Origin: Chloranthus sessilifolius
Taxonomy: Eukaryota > Streptophyta > Magnoliopsida > Chloranthales > Chloranthaceae
NCBI GenBank assembly: GCA_021018995.1
Contig: CM037597.1
Span: 9,685,299 to 9,749,298 of the forward strand
Direction: 5' to 3'
Length of the DNA stretch: 64,000 nucleotides
Shown piece after piece: positions 48,482 through 60,447 of this stretch. Both the position numbers and the translations under genes were made by a program. Position 1 is the first letter of the stretch. Every line of letters starts with the position of its first letter. The notes under the pieces were generated by a model. The model saw only the letters and a program-made list of their open reading frames with translations, searched no databases and was not told the DNA's origin.

Positions 48482-51400
48482 TCATCCCAATTGCTCGGAA
48501 TCACTCAACACAACTTCATCCAAATCAATAATTGTGTTTTCAAGAAACTGTTTCAACCGTTGCCCATTGACCCAAAACTTAGGGTCATTCTGAGGGTTTA
48601 TGATTTCGACTACCCCGTTTGAAAATATTCGACTAACTTGAAGCGGACTATTCCATTGAGTTTTTAGTTTCCCAGGGAACAAATGGAGTTTGGAGTTGTA
48701 AAGCAATACTTTTTGACCAATAGCAAAAGATTTTCTCATGATAGATTGATCATGGACCCGCTTCATGCGGTCCTTGTATGACTTGGCACAATCGTAAGCA
48801 TCAGATATGATCTCTTCCAGTTCAGCAATCTCCAAACTTCTCTGGTTATCCACTTTTCTAAATCAAAGTTTAGCGATTTGATGACCCAATATGTTTGGTC
48901 TTCCAGCTCAACAGGTAAGTGACAAGCCTTACCAAAAACCATCATGTAAGGGGACATACCGATGGGAGCTTTGTATGCTGTTCAATAAGCCCATAAAATG
49001 TCGTCTAATTTCAGCGACCAATCTTTTCGATTTGGCTTAATCGTTTTTTTTCAAAATTCGTTTAAGCTCCCGATTTGAAACTTCAACTTGTCAACTTGTT
49101 TGAGGGTGGTATGGTGTAGTGACTTTGTGTGTGACGTCGTACTTCTTCATTAGGCGAGCGAACACTTTATTGTAAAAATGTTTTCCACCATCGCTTATGA
49201 TGACTCTTGGAACTCTAAATCGTGAGAAAACTTGCTCTTTCAGAAATTTGATGACTACCTTGTGATCATTAGTTTTGCAAGCCATGGCCTCAACCCATTT
49301 TGAAATATAGTCCACTGCAACGAGAATATACAAATTCCCGAAGGAGTTTGGAAATGGACCCATGAAATCTATCCCCCATACATCAAACACTTCGACTTCG
49401 AGAATTGGGGTTAAAGGCATCATGTTCGCTTTGAAATTCTGCCTAACATTTAACAATTGCTGCATGATATGTAATGTTGGTGACAATCTTTGAAGATCAT
49501 TGACCAATAGAAACCACACTGGAGAATCTTTGTAGCTATTTTTCGTGAGCTGAAGTGTCCTCCACAGGACAACTTGTGACATAATGAGATTATATTTGTC
49601 TGCTCATATTCTAGGATGCATATTCTGATTATCTGATCAGGACAGTACTTAAATAGATACGAGTCTTCAAAGAAATAGTGTTTTGCCTATGCTAGGAAAA
49701 CAAAATTCTCATTCTTGGTCTAGTGTTGTGGCACTTGATCTATTATTAAATAGTTAACCAAATCTGCGTACCAGGGTGCACACTCAATGGCAAGCAATTG
49801 TTTATCTGGGAAATTTTCTAAGATCTGAACCAAATCATTAGATTTTTTAACAATGATTCTTGAAAGGTGGTCAGCTACCACATTTTCTTATCCCTTTTTA
49901 TCTTTGACTTCCAAATCAAATTCTTGTAGAAGCAGTATCAATCTAATTAATCTTGCCTTGGTGTCTTTTTTCGCAAGTAAGGAACGAAGTGCCATATGAT
50001 TAGTGAATGCAACAACCTTTGATCTCAAGAGGTATGATCGAAACTTATCGAGTGCAAAGACAACTACCAGTAATTCCTTCTCTGTGGTGGAGTACTTCAA
50101 TTGTGCATCATTCAAAGTGTGACTTGCATAGTAAATGACGTGCGAAATTTTCTCTACCCCTTGTTCCAATATTGCTCCCACCGTGTAATCAGATGCGTCA
50201 CACATTATCTTAAACGGTAAATTCCAATTCGGAGATTGAATTGTTGGAGCTTTGGACAAGCTCAACTTTGATTACCTCAAAAGCTTTCATGCACTTCTCA
50301 TCAAAGATGAATGAGACGTCTTTGCCAAGTAGGTTGCATAAAGGCTTTGCAATCTGACTGAAATCTTTGATGAATTATCGGTAAAAATAGGCGTGTCCTA
50401 AGAAAGATCTTATTTCTTTTACAGTTTTTGGCGATGAAAGACTTGCAATCAATTCTACTTTTGATTTGTTTACTTCAATGCCTTTGGACGATATGATGTG
50501 TCCAAAGACTATGCTACTTTGTACCATGAAATGACATTTTTTCTAATTTAGAACAAGATTCTTCTCCTGACATCTCGCAAGAACTACAGATAGATTGCAC
50601 AAGCAATTACTAAAGTTGTCCTCATAAATTGAGAAGTCATTCATGAAGACTTCCAGAAATCTCTTCACCATGTCTGAAAATATACTCATCTTTAAAATGT
50701 AGCTGGAGCGTGTAAAGCCCAAATGACATTCTCTGATAGGAGAACGTTCCAAATGGATATGTGAATGTTATTTTCTCCTGATCTTTTAGTGTTATGACTA
50801 TCTGATTGTATCCAAAATAGTAATCGAGGAAATAATAGTATTGATGTCCTGCTAGTCTCTCGAACATTTGATCAATGAATGGGAGGAGAAAGTGATCATT
50901 CTTTGCCATTGAATTCAATTTTCGATAATCAATGTACACTCTCCAGCCAGTCTGAACCTTCGTTGATATCAGTTCATTCTCTTCATTCTTTACCGCAGTG
51001 ACTCTGGACTTTTTGGGAACCACTTGCGTAGGACTAACCCACTTGCTGTCAAAAATAGGATAAATAATTCTAGCATCTAGCAATTTAGTAATTTCATTTC
51101 TCACAACGTCCTGCATTATTGAGTTAAATCTGCGTTGCGGTTCCCTGGAGGGTTTAACACCTTCTTCTAAATGAATACAATGCATGCACACCGTTGGGTT
51201 GATCCCTTTGATATCCTTTATAGACCACCCAATTGCACTCTTATGGTCTTGGAGTACTTCTATAAGTTGTTTCTCTTAGTTCTCATTCAATTTGGATGAA
51301 ATTATCACCGGATGAGTTTCACCTTCTCCCAAGTACGCATACTTCAGATCTGTAGGAAGAGGTTTTAGCTCTAACTTAAATTTCTCCTCTTCACTTGGTG

Positions 51401-51775
51401 CTTCTTTCTTTTCTTCCTCATTAGCCTCAATTTTTAATTGCCCATCATCATCTCCCAAGAGTGGTATAGAGTCTAGCATCGCATTCACTTCTTGGATCAT
51501 GTGATCCACATCAAAGTCCTCTCCGAAATGGGCTAAATAGGCCTCTAGAGGATTCTTAAATTCAGAAGCAAAAAATGTATTCTCTATGATATCGTCAGTC
51601 ATGCAAACTTGTGCATGTTCTTCATCTTCAACAGGTTGCTTCGCAATGTGAAAAATATTCAGTTCCACAGTCATATTTCTGAATGATAAATTCATTATCC
51701 AATTTCGACAATTAATTAATGTATTCGATGTTGCTAGGAAATGTCTTCCTAAAATCGAGCGATGAAGAAGATGCG
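48482..51775 (-). mobile_element. Remnant B: gypsy pol region (protease end, RT, RNase H, integrase)
   Basis: Minus-strand parts in Ty3/gypsy order. Text after the protease (LGRHFLATSN, then NMTVELNIFHI) lies at about 51750-51660; RT with WRVYIDYRKLNS and FPYPFG-like blocks at 51190-50540; RNase H ([34 protein letters not shown]) at 50265-49888. Integrase core ([33 protein letters not shown]) lies at 49582-49091 and integrase C-terminal text (GQKVLLYNSKLHLFPGKL) at 48853-48482. Protease-type order and the extra downstream frame favour Athila. The coding part is broken in roughly half a dozen or more places and stops abruptly near 51775; gag and the 5' LTR of this copy are absent. Confidence 0.85.
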
Positions 51776-53525
51776 AGTGTGCCGAAAGAATTCACCTTGG
51801 TGAATCCTTTACAAAATATTCACCAAAATAAGTGGGTGAACTTAAAGATTAATTTTTTTTAAGTTGTACACACCCATAGGTGGGTGAACTCAAAGATTTG
51901 GTGAGTGGAAATAAAGGCACTCTTAAAGCTATCAAGTGATGCATTTAAGTTTTAACAAGTAACAACTATTTTTAGGCGGTTGTTTCTACCACACCACTTT
52001 ATCTTATCGCTTGAGATCATGAGCTTTCAATCAGGCTGTTAGATGTTGATTTCATGTGGCACATCTAAAAAAAATGAATGCAAAGCACGTTTGATGGTAC
52101 ATCGTGATCATGCTCACATTTTAAAGTGTGTGCCATATAAAATCAACATCTAACTGTTTAATGATAAGCGAATGATGTCAAATTTTATTATGAGAAAGAT
52201 TGGGCTGAAAACCAATATTTATCATATAATTTAGAGTACCTTTATATCCCATCTACTCATACTTTTCATCCACCCTTATAAGTAGGTGGATGGACAGAAT
52301 ATTGGGTTGAAAATAAAGATTATCGGTGTGGAAATAGATTGTCTCACCTTATTTTTACCCGTAAATTCTTTCCATCCACCCACTTAAAGATAACCTACAA
52401 TTTAAGGTCAACTGTCATATAATTTAAAGTCAACTGTCTTTTTTTGGTTTAAGTGAGATGGCTGCAAAATAAGACGGTAACACCAATCTATTTCTACATA
52501 ACGGTCACCTTTGATATTTAACTTTTATCCCTCCAAACTAATTAAGGTTGCAGCGCTCAGTAGCCTCAATCTATTCCTATATAACGGTCAGGTGTTAATC
52601 TAAAAATCTATTGTGTGAAAGATTGTTATTGAAAATAATTTTTATCATTTAATTTAAAGTCCTTAATTGCGAAGAAAGAGAAGAGCGCACTCTTAAATAA
52701 TTTGAGATAAGTGCAAGGTGTCAAAATCGGTATCAAACTCGCCTATCAATCCATAGAAATGTATCAGCTGATATCGATATGTATCGGCTTTTTTTTCTTT
52801 CTTTCTTTTTCCAAATAGAGATATCTACCGATACAAAACATGTATCAGCCAAATACTTATATCCATACGGAGTTGAGATGCCGATACATATCAGGGCTGA
52901 TACGTATTGATTTCAGCCAATTTTTTATTCTATGAATGAAAGATCATTTCTTCCACTAATATAATGTTGGAAGGGAGGGTTTCATGACAGAAATAGTGGC
53001 AAAGACTAATTTTTTTACAAGTTAGCCTTTATATTTATCTTTTATTCCACTAACAAATCTGAAAGTCTTTCTCGTCCTGATGTACATAAAATGTTCACGT
53101 GCATCCCACTAAGTATATGATAATAATAAATAGTTTATGATTTTGTCAAATAACTGTTTGTATATTATAAATTTATAATAGCTTATCAAAAAGTAAACGG
53201 TAACGCCCAGATCTGGATTTGCATAGGGAAAGATGATTACTTGAAGATAATGCTTAATATTTCTCATGAGAAAAAAATTATTGTGTAAAATATCAGGACT
53301 TTTATTTTTTTATATCAGTAAGGTTAGATTTTATTATAAAGACAAAATTACAATCATTAATCAAGAACCAGCGAGGGGCTCCTCAAGAAGAAATCAAAGA
53401 AGAACAAACAATTTGACTTTTATTTGGGGTGCTTTATTTGCACCCACTAAATCCTCGAGGGCACCTACACCAAAATCCTTTGACTCCTTTAAATAATATG
53501 ATGTTGATAATTTTTTTGCCTTAAT
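51776..53525. other. Spacer with foldback-family pieces, no gene
   Basis: From 51830 to 51940 the words 'agtgggtgaacttaaagatta', 'ggtgggtgaactcaaagattt' and 'gagtggaaataaagg' match, in inverted orientation, 35345-35460, so related pieces bracket the gypsy pair. Two 'gtaacaccaatctatttctac'-type and 'ggttgtttctaccacaccactt' blocks at 51985-52640 match the foldback at 61588-61957. The open frames are short. Confidence 0.55.
52709..52935. mobile_element. Probable hAT MITE, CAAGGTGTCAAAATCGG end
   Basis: The left end CAAGGTGTCAAAATCGGTATC matches the family at 60220 and 57637, and the interior has the same 'gatacgtatcggc' words. The right end is uncertain (…aattttttattctatg) and no target duplication is visible. 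Confidence 0.5.
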
Positions 53526-53533
53526 ATTCCAAT

Positions 53534-53940
53534 TAGGGCTCTAAATGGGCTGGATTAGAGCCGAGCTGGATTCAACCCGGCCCTAACTTATCAGGGTCGG
53601 GTTCCCAAATTTTCCAGCGCGATCGTAACTAATTTTTCCGAGCTTTTTTTAGTTGTTTTTTTTAATAAATTTGGTTGAATTTTTTTTTAGGAGATTTTTT
53701 TTTTGCTATTTTTTCTAATAAAATTTGGCTGAGCTTGAGTTTTTTCTTTTTCTTAATAAAAGTTTGAAGATGTTAAAAATTTAATTAAATAATTATACTA
53801 ACATTATAGAGGCTTATATACATGCTTTTATTCAAATACTTTATTTTAGTTTGTTGCACAGTGGTTACAAACAATAATTAATCTTAGGGTATTTAAGTAA
53901 ATTATACTTAATTAAAATAATTTTTTTTATAACTTTAAAA

Positions 53941-54005
<65 letters not shown>

Positions 54006-54176
54006 AAGGCGGGGTGTTGGAACACTCAATCCAAGCCCTGCCCAAATTAATCCGGATTGCAGCATGTTTAGCCCGGTCCGAATACTGGGCTGAGTTTTGC
54101 TTGATAGAGAGTACCACTTTTTTTCGGGCTGGGTGCGAGGCAAAATCCCAGCCAGCCCAACCCATTGAAAGCTCCA
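53534..54176. mobile_element. hAT MITE, TAGGGCTCTAAATGGGC ends, perfect target duplication
   Basis: Inverted ends TAGGGCTCTAAATGGGCTGG and TGGAGCTTTCAATGGGTTGG; perfect 8-bp direct repeat ATTCCAAT (53526-53533 and 54177-54184). 643 bp, AT-rich interior with a long AT microsatellite (53943-54002). Non-coding. Confidence 0.88.
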
Positions 54177-54184
54177 ATTCCAAT

Positions 54185-55059
54185 AGATATTGAAATCATG
54201 GGCATACCATTAATGGTTACTTGTTGATTCTATGTGACACACATTGAAATAATATTCAAATATAATTTTTCAGGTCCCTTTTTGGGATGTGTGTCACATG
54301 AAACTAAAAACAAACAATCATGATACCAAGATCCATGCTATGACAGATTGAGGCGAAAAATATTCTATCATCGTCTGATTCAAAATTTGAATAATCAATT
54401 ATATTTTTAGAAAAACAAATACTCTCTCCTCTACTAATTCAAAGTAGTTAATTGTTTTCAACACTTATGCCTTCTGCAAAGATTCCAACTTTCGTGATAA
54501 AAAAAGGACAATGTTACGGAAACTTAGCCCATGCACCTAGCTTAAATCAAAGGCTTATAAGTTTGGTGACGTCAGTTATATGAAAACACCATCTAAATTG
54601 ATTTAGAGCCCGTCATTTAAAGATATTAAATATAAAAGATGAGCACGAAATATAATCTTCATCATCTGATTAAATAGAGTTAAAGGCTATTATTTGATTC
54701 AACGATTGACAAAAATAGATCATATGATAAAATTGTATTTTGATCCAATCTTATATGGTAAAAACCTATAGATCATGAATTTTAAATCAGATGACGTAGA
54801 TTGGATTTTCACGCGTCCGATGTCCTTAAAATATAAATTTTTTCTTTAACTTCAGCGTAAGGGCCACATTTCCGAATGCAAGTAATGGCTCCCTAAAAAA
54901 ATTATGCGTAACAAAATCATCCTATTGGTGTAAATTAAGAGCCACCATTCAATCAATTTCTGAATTTGGATTATATATAGTCAATTTACGGTTCTGATAA
55001 GTCAAATGTACGGTTCTGATACGGCAGAGTACGATCTTTGGTAGTCGTTAGAAGTACGT
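54185..55059. other. Spacer left of the cysteine-rich gene
   Basis: It contains 'gtgtgtcacatgaaac' and 'atcatctgatt' words shared with the foldback families at 34.9 and 61 kb, in poorly delimited pieces (54190-54370, 54525-54880). No gene is seen. Confidence 0.5.
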
Positions 55060-55070
55060 TATATATAAAG

Positions 55071-55113
<43 letters not shown>
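55060..55113 (+). promoter_or_regulatory. TATA box and CT (Y-patch-like) tract
   Basis: TATATATAAAG (55060-55070) is followed after a few bases by a CT run (about 55075-55113), a common core-promoter/leader layout in plants. It lies about 650 bp upstream of the cysteine-rich gene's ATG, consistent with a 5' UTR holding one intron: donor GT 55455-55456 after cgaag, acceptor AG 55761-55762. Confidence 0.55.
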
Positions 55114-55117
<4 letters not shown>

Positions 55118-55764
55118 CTGTTTGGTTTTGTAATTGTATTGGATAGGGAAACGGTCAAAGCGCTCAATATTTTCGGCAAAAATACCGGTGTTCAGGTGAT
55201 ATGTAAAAAGCCACAAAAACAATCAGAATTGCCGCCGGTGTTCAAGAACACGGCCTATTAGAGCCTCGCCGATCGGAAAGAGGCGAAAATTTTCCGACCG
55301 TAGATGGCTCTTCTCTGATCCAAAATCGAACAAATCAATGGCCAGAGATCGAGTTTTCTCACCGAATTCTAGCTGAATTCCAATTTACAGAACCTAATCG
55401 AACCCTTTCTTCATCATCTTCGATCCGATCGTAGTCTTCTTGCTTCAAACGAAGGTATTACGTTGTCAAAGATCAATAGAAAGCCGCATTATCCTTCTGT
55501 AATTTATACATAGAAAACCTAGGATCGTCTGCTCCGTTTTAGTACCAAAGATTTCGCATTGGATCAATAGAAATCAATAGTATTTACGGCCGAAATCCAG
55601 TTTCTGTGTATCCATTTTTCATAATTCCCTTCAGATTTGGCCTTAGATATAAGTATATAACAAAAACGGAAATTTGTTGTCCATATGTCCCTATTATAGG
55701 GATAATCTTCGTGTCGCATCGTATCGGATCGGGAGTTGTATAATTTTTTCCGAACTTTTCAGAA

Positions 55765-56193
55765 ATGACGGCTGCAATGACGCGCCAGATCGTTCTCCGT
55801 CAATCTCCGGTGGATCGCCGTCAACCGCTCCTATCGAAGGAATCTCCACCCCGATTCGCCGAAGTCGCCGGCGGCACGGCCGCAGGCTGCGCCGCCATAT
55901 GCTGTTGCTGCCCGTGCGGCCTCGTAAACCTTCTCGTATTCACCGTAGTCCGATTACCGGCGGGTCTCTGCCGGAGAGCCATAAAGAAGATGAAAAAACA
56001 GTCGAAAAAAGCCGGTTTACTGCAACCGAAACCCCGGGACGTTGACGATTTACAGATACATCCAATATCGGCCGATGTGTTATTAACGTGGCCCGATAAG
56101 TCTCCGTCCGTAGAGGTTTCGAATATGGAGAAAGAGGTGTGGGCTAAATTTTACACCACTGGGTTTTGGCGGGATCCTTCAGAAAGAGATTGA
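55765..56193 (+). CDS. Small cysteine-rich plant protein of unknown function
   Basis: A 142-residue intact frame ending TGA 56191-56193. The N-terminal part is basic (MTAAMTRQIVLRQSP, then RRQPLLSK). A GGTAAGCAAICCCCPCG block (about residues 36-52) runs into a hydrophobic LVNLLVFTVVRLPAGLC segment, then a lysine-rich stretch (AIKKMKKQSKK). The acidic C-terminal part ends VSNMEKEVWAKFYTTGFWRD. From memory the CCCCPCG-hydrophobic-basic order and the W-x-K-F-Y-x-T-G-F-W-R tail belong to a family of uncharacterised land-plant proteins; cysteines beside a hydrophobic stretch suggest membrane attachment (inference). The ATG sits two bases after a good splice acceptor (cgaacttttcag), supporting this start. 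GC content is clearly higher than in the surroundings. Confidence 0.82.
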   Translation: MTAAMTRQIVLRQSPVDRRQPLLSKESPPRFAEVAGGTAAGCAAICCCCPCGLVNLLVFTVVRLPAGLCRRAIKKMKKQSKKAGLLQPKPRDVDDLQIHPISADVLLTWPDKSPSVEVSNMEKEVWAKFYTTGFWRDPSERD

Positions 56194-56535
56194 CGTATAA
56201 AAAACCGTTTTATTTGTCTTCTCTTTGTGGGGTAAATATCGGTTGCTGTATTTTCTCTAATGATTCTTTTCAACTGTTATTAAATTTCACTGTGGTTTGA
56301 TTCAATGTGACACTTTTATTAAATAGCTGATCATGTGGGCTCTGTCACAAAATTCTCCCTAAATTAATCAAAATTTTGAAAAAAAATTGCAAATATTTAT
56401 TTGATTTGTTGTTTCGGATATTTTTATTTTACTTTCTAGAAAATTTCCAATTTTTATCATTGTGATACATACTTATTATTTTATAGGATTATAAAATTAT
56501 CTTTATATATATATATATAAAGAGAGAGACCACAG
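56194..56535. other. 3' flank of the cysteine-rich gene
   Basis: AT-rich sequence with TATATA (56502-56518) and a short GAGA run; no gene. Confidence 0.5.
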
Positions 56536-57550
56536 GATATGAGTTGGAATGCATAGATCCTTCATGCATTCCAATCCGGTGGGGTCTATGTTAAAACTAT
56601 CAAGGGAATCGAGTGAGATGGATAATTCTCCATACATGATTAGAGATTAATAAAAAAATTTGGGTATAACCCGATGCATATCCACCATCTCAAATGTGGT
56701 GGAAGGAGGAGACATTCAATGCACCAAAATATGTGGGGCGGTATCCAAACTTTGACCATGATTTTGATCAATAATTTTTTATTTTTTTTTTATAGATTAC
56801 ATACTAAATGAGATATGATTCAAAAATGAGTATTATTTTGAAATCATGTGACATGTGAACCGAAATTAAAATGCTCAAATTCACACAAGCGTTCCAACTC
56901 ATGTGACCTTTTCATATATATATATGCTTGAAGAATGCACGAGATATACACATGTGGCCAAAATGAGAAAATGTAGCTGCAAACACAAACTTGGAGGCAA
57001 ATTATCATGGAAAAAATAATTAGATCACTGGTTTAGGGTGTGAGTGCATGGATCCTCCATGCATTCCAATCAGGTGGAGTCTATGTAGAAACTATCAAGG
57101 GGATCGAGTGAGACGAAAAATTCTCCATACGTGATTAGAGATCACTCAAAAAATTTGGGTATAACTTGATGCATATCCACCGTCCAAAATATAATCAAAG
57201 GGAGGGGGAGACATTCAATGCATCAAAATATGTGGGGCGTTACCCAAACTTTGATCATGATTTTGTTCCATAACAAAAAATCAATTTTTTTTGTCTAGAT
57301 CACTTATCAAATGGGATATAATTTAAAAATGCGTGTTATTTTGGGATCACCAGTCACGTGACACGTGATCCGAGATTGAAATGCCTAAATTCATACATGC
57401 ATTCCAACCCATATGTACTTTTCACACACACATATATATGCTTGCAGAATGCATGTAATTTGCCCATGTGGCGAAAATGAGAAGATTCAGCTGCAAACAC
57501 AAAGTTTAGAGGCAAATTATCATGGAAAAAATAATTAAATCACCGGTCAT
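56536..57550. repeat. Tandem duplication of a ~495-bp repeat unit
   Basis: The unit 'catgcattccaatc(c/a)ggtgg...tctccatac(a/g)tgattagagat...gacattcaatgca(c/t)caaaatatgtgggg...gcaaattatcatggaaaaaataatta' occurs at 56536 and again at 57037 (shared catgcattcc at 56563 and 57058). Copies differ at about one base in ten. The unit starts near a TATATA-GAGAG stretch, like the CT/AT blocks in MICU intron 5; a weaker relative may begin at 63935. Confidence 0.85.
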
Positions 57551-57636
57551 TGTATAGATTTTTGCATTATTGGACTCCAATTAACATATAGACGCTATAA
57601 TCCTTGTGTTTGATGGATCAGTACTCACTTTGCAAT

Positions 57637-57851
57637 CATGGATCAAAATTTCGTCCTATACCGATATGTATCCGACGATACGTATTGGTATTGGACCTGA
57701 ACGATACGGCACATTCAAAGTGCCGTATCGTTCATATATATGAAAAGTAATGTATCGTTCAGTATTGTCTGGTATCGATACGTATCGTCCGATACATATC
57801 GGTTTTGAGTTCGAATGATACGTATCGGAATGATGAAATTTTGACCCTTAA
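57637..57851. mobile_element. hAT MITE, GGATCAAAATTTCG family
   Basis: Ends CATGGATCAAAATTTCG and, reverse-complemented, TTAAGGGTCAAAATTTCATC; flanks TTTGCAAT (57629-57636) and TTTGCAAC (57852-57859), 7 of 8. The interior repeats 'gatacgtatcgg' words. Confidence 0.75.
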
Positions 57852-57859
57852 TTTGCAAC

Positions 57860-59273
57860 TAAACTCTGTAGGGTCTTCTTATTCTCAGTGTTAGGTGCCG
57901 CATGGCTCCTAAAGCCCACGTGGCACTTATCCACTCTAGCGTTCATCGTTTTCTAAGGGTTTTGAAACAATGTAAAAATAAATGATGAAATGATAAAATA
58001 TCAGTGTTCATTCTTTAATTCAATAATTACCATTAAATTGATGGAGGTCAATGTTTTTTGAAAATGAATCAACCTTCCGCCTTAGCCTGCTGACTTGGGT
58101 GCAACAGCGTTTGATCATTGTACCTCGTTGTAAGCTTACCAAACATCCGCTCTAAAGGCAGCTCATCTAGTCCTTAGCCAATCAAAATTTCAAATTTCAA
58201 AAGTCAAACGCCCATTCGCAGCCATAGTGAATAGGTGGGGCACTTATAGTAGGGATGCAAGGTTTGAACCGAATACCGCAACCAAACTGAAAATCGAGGG
58301 TCCCGAATCGGACCGAACAACATTGAAAACCGACTAAAACCGAACCCAAATTCGGTTCGATTTAGGGTGGCAAAAATCGAAAACCGTAGGGATTTTTAGC
58401 TTGCAATAATTTATGGGATTCCTTCGTTTTCCATATTTTCTACTGTTTGGATGACTATATTGATAATCGGCAAAATAGAACAAAAAGATTTACTGCTTAA
58501 AGGGGACATTTAAGTTTTCCGAGGGCTCGACGGATCTAAATTTCAAAGATACTCTCGTACTCTCAGCTCAAAAATAACATAAATTAAATTAAAATTTATT
58601 TTCTGATGCATAAGTTGCATCCAAACAATGGAAAACGACGGATCTAGGATCTATAAATTCGAACTTTCAAAATTCAACACTTTCCCGTATTTAAACACAC
58701 CCTTAGGCCTCGTTTCGATGTTTCCTTGTTTTTCTTATAAAAGCTCCGAAAACTGAAAACTCTAATTCCTGTTAATTCGTGGCAAACTAAGATTACTGGC
58801 TTTTCCTAGATGCGTACTTAAGCCACTCTGATTTCTTATTTTCCCCAGAAAAGCATTATCGCTCTTTAATTCATCTCAGAAAAGCTTAGAATCAGTTAGT
58901 ATATGAGTCAAACTAGGATTTGGTCCAAATTTTACGGGTTATCAATTTACGCGTGGTACAACATATTAGATGATTATATATATATATATATATATAAAGT
59001 ATGACTTGGAGAAGGATAATACCAAAAACTTCATATACAAGAGAGTGCTCGAACCGAGACCATTAATGCCAAAATAAATGACCTTATGGTATGCTATGAT
59101 TGCCACTTGTTGGGACAAAAACGTCTAATCGAAAGAAATCTATGGTATTGTCTTTGTTTAAGTGGTGTGGCAGTAACAATGTTCTTAAATAAGCTCAGTC
59201 CTTGCTATTTATTCACTGCAATTGACCATTGGGTGACATTATTTGCACCCGTTAAATGACACGTCCTACTAGA
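57860..59273. other. Spacer, no gene recognised
   Basis: It contains a short 'aaccgaa...ggttcg' patch (58255-58390) resembling a piece of the MITE family at 62292, and a TA run (58975-58997). The rest is unrecognised. Confidence 0.5.
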
Positions 59274-59281
59274 GCCTCTAC

Positions 59282-59641
59282 TAGGGCTGTCAAGGGGCTG
59301 GGTCGGGCAAAGTTCAGGCCGGATTTTTCACCTGGCCCGATAGCAAATCGGGTCGGGCTCAGCCCGATTTTGAAATCTTGTAGCCTGAACTCGGCCCGAT
59401 TAGCTATCTGGGCTGGGCCTGATTTCTAATATTTTTTTAGAGTTTTTAAAGATTTTTTTATATAAAGGATCTCATAATAAATGGGCCGGGCCAGGTCTTA
59501 TACTTTGCAGCCCGAGCTTGACCCCGGTTCTTATCTGGGCCTAGCCTGTCTCGGCCCGTTTATTAAATGACAAAAATATTAGGTCAAATCTGGCCCATCT
59601 AGGCCGCGCCCGGGCTGAAACCCGGCCAGTTGGCAGCCCTA
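59282..59641. mobile_element. hAT MITE, TAGGGCTGTCAAG ends
   Basis: Ends TAGGGCTGTCAAGGGGCTGG and, reverse-complemented, TAGGGCTGCCAACTGGCCGG; flanks GCCTCTAC (59274-59281) and GCCTATAC (59642-59649), 7 of 8. 360 bp with 'cgggctgggcc' reiterations. Confidence 0.85.
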
Positions 59642-59848
59642 GCCTATACACTGCAAACAACAAGCAAGAGGCGAAGCCATAGACATAACATGGAAACTGC
59701 ATGTTGATAGTAGCATGTGGCAATGACTAAGGTCATGTCCTAACAAAGCAGAAACCTTTTTAATATTTTCATAGAGGTAGCTAAAACTTACACACGATAT
59801 TTGTTCAATGGCACATGGTTACAAAAATCAGATCTGTACCACATGAAA

Positions 59849-60071
59849 CACCATCTAGATCATTTGATTTGAGGACCACAATATAAAGATCTTTGAGGCA
59901 AAAGATCGGCATGAAATGAAATATCTATGACCTGATGCAATACAATCAAAGGCCATCATCTCATTCAATAATTTATTCTCCCAAATTAGATTATAGTGAT
60001 CATGTTTCATGCCAATTTTGGCCTCAACGATCTTCATGTCATCATCTTCAAATCTAACGGCTCAGATGGTG
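59849..60071. mobile_element. Foldback element
   Basis: The left arm (caccatctagatcatttgat...gatctttgaggcaaaagatcggcatgaaa) matches the reverse complement of the right arm (tttcatgccaattttggcctcaacgatcttc...cagatggtg). Arms are about 75 bp around a centre near 59960. Confidence 0.65.
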
Positions 60072-60219
60072 TTCTTGATGACAAAGATCCCATGAATGGC
60101 AAAGTCTTTCTTTTTAATCGAAAGTCAATTATGGTACTCATAGTTTGGTCCAAACACACATTTTCTTCCCACAGTTGGAAACGTAGGAGGGCATAATTTA
60201 GTGTATTTGATGCAAAGAC

Positions 60220-60447
60220 CAAAGAATCAAAATCGGTATCAGTCTCAGATATCGGTTTGCCCGAGGCCGATTCGACTCGGCCGATAAGATTCGGACAATA
60301 CTGATATGTATCGGACGATACTGATACGTATCGGTCTTTAAGAAAAAAAAAAAACCACAAAATCTCAACCGAAACCGAGACGTATCGGCCGATACCTGAT
60401 ACATATCGGCCGATGCTTATTGGTATCGGGCGATTTTTTATACCTTG
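60220..60447. mobile_element. hAT MITE, CAAAGAATCAAAATCGG ends, perfect target duplication
   Basis: Ends CAAAGAATCAAAATCG and, reverse-complemented, CAAGGTATAAAAAATCG; perfect 8-bp direct repeat GCAAAGAC (60212-60219 and 60448-60455). 228 bp; interior rich in 'gatacgtatcggcc'. Confidence 0.88.
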
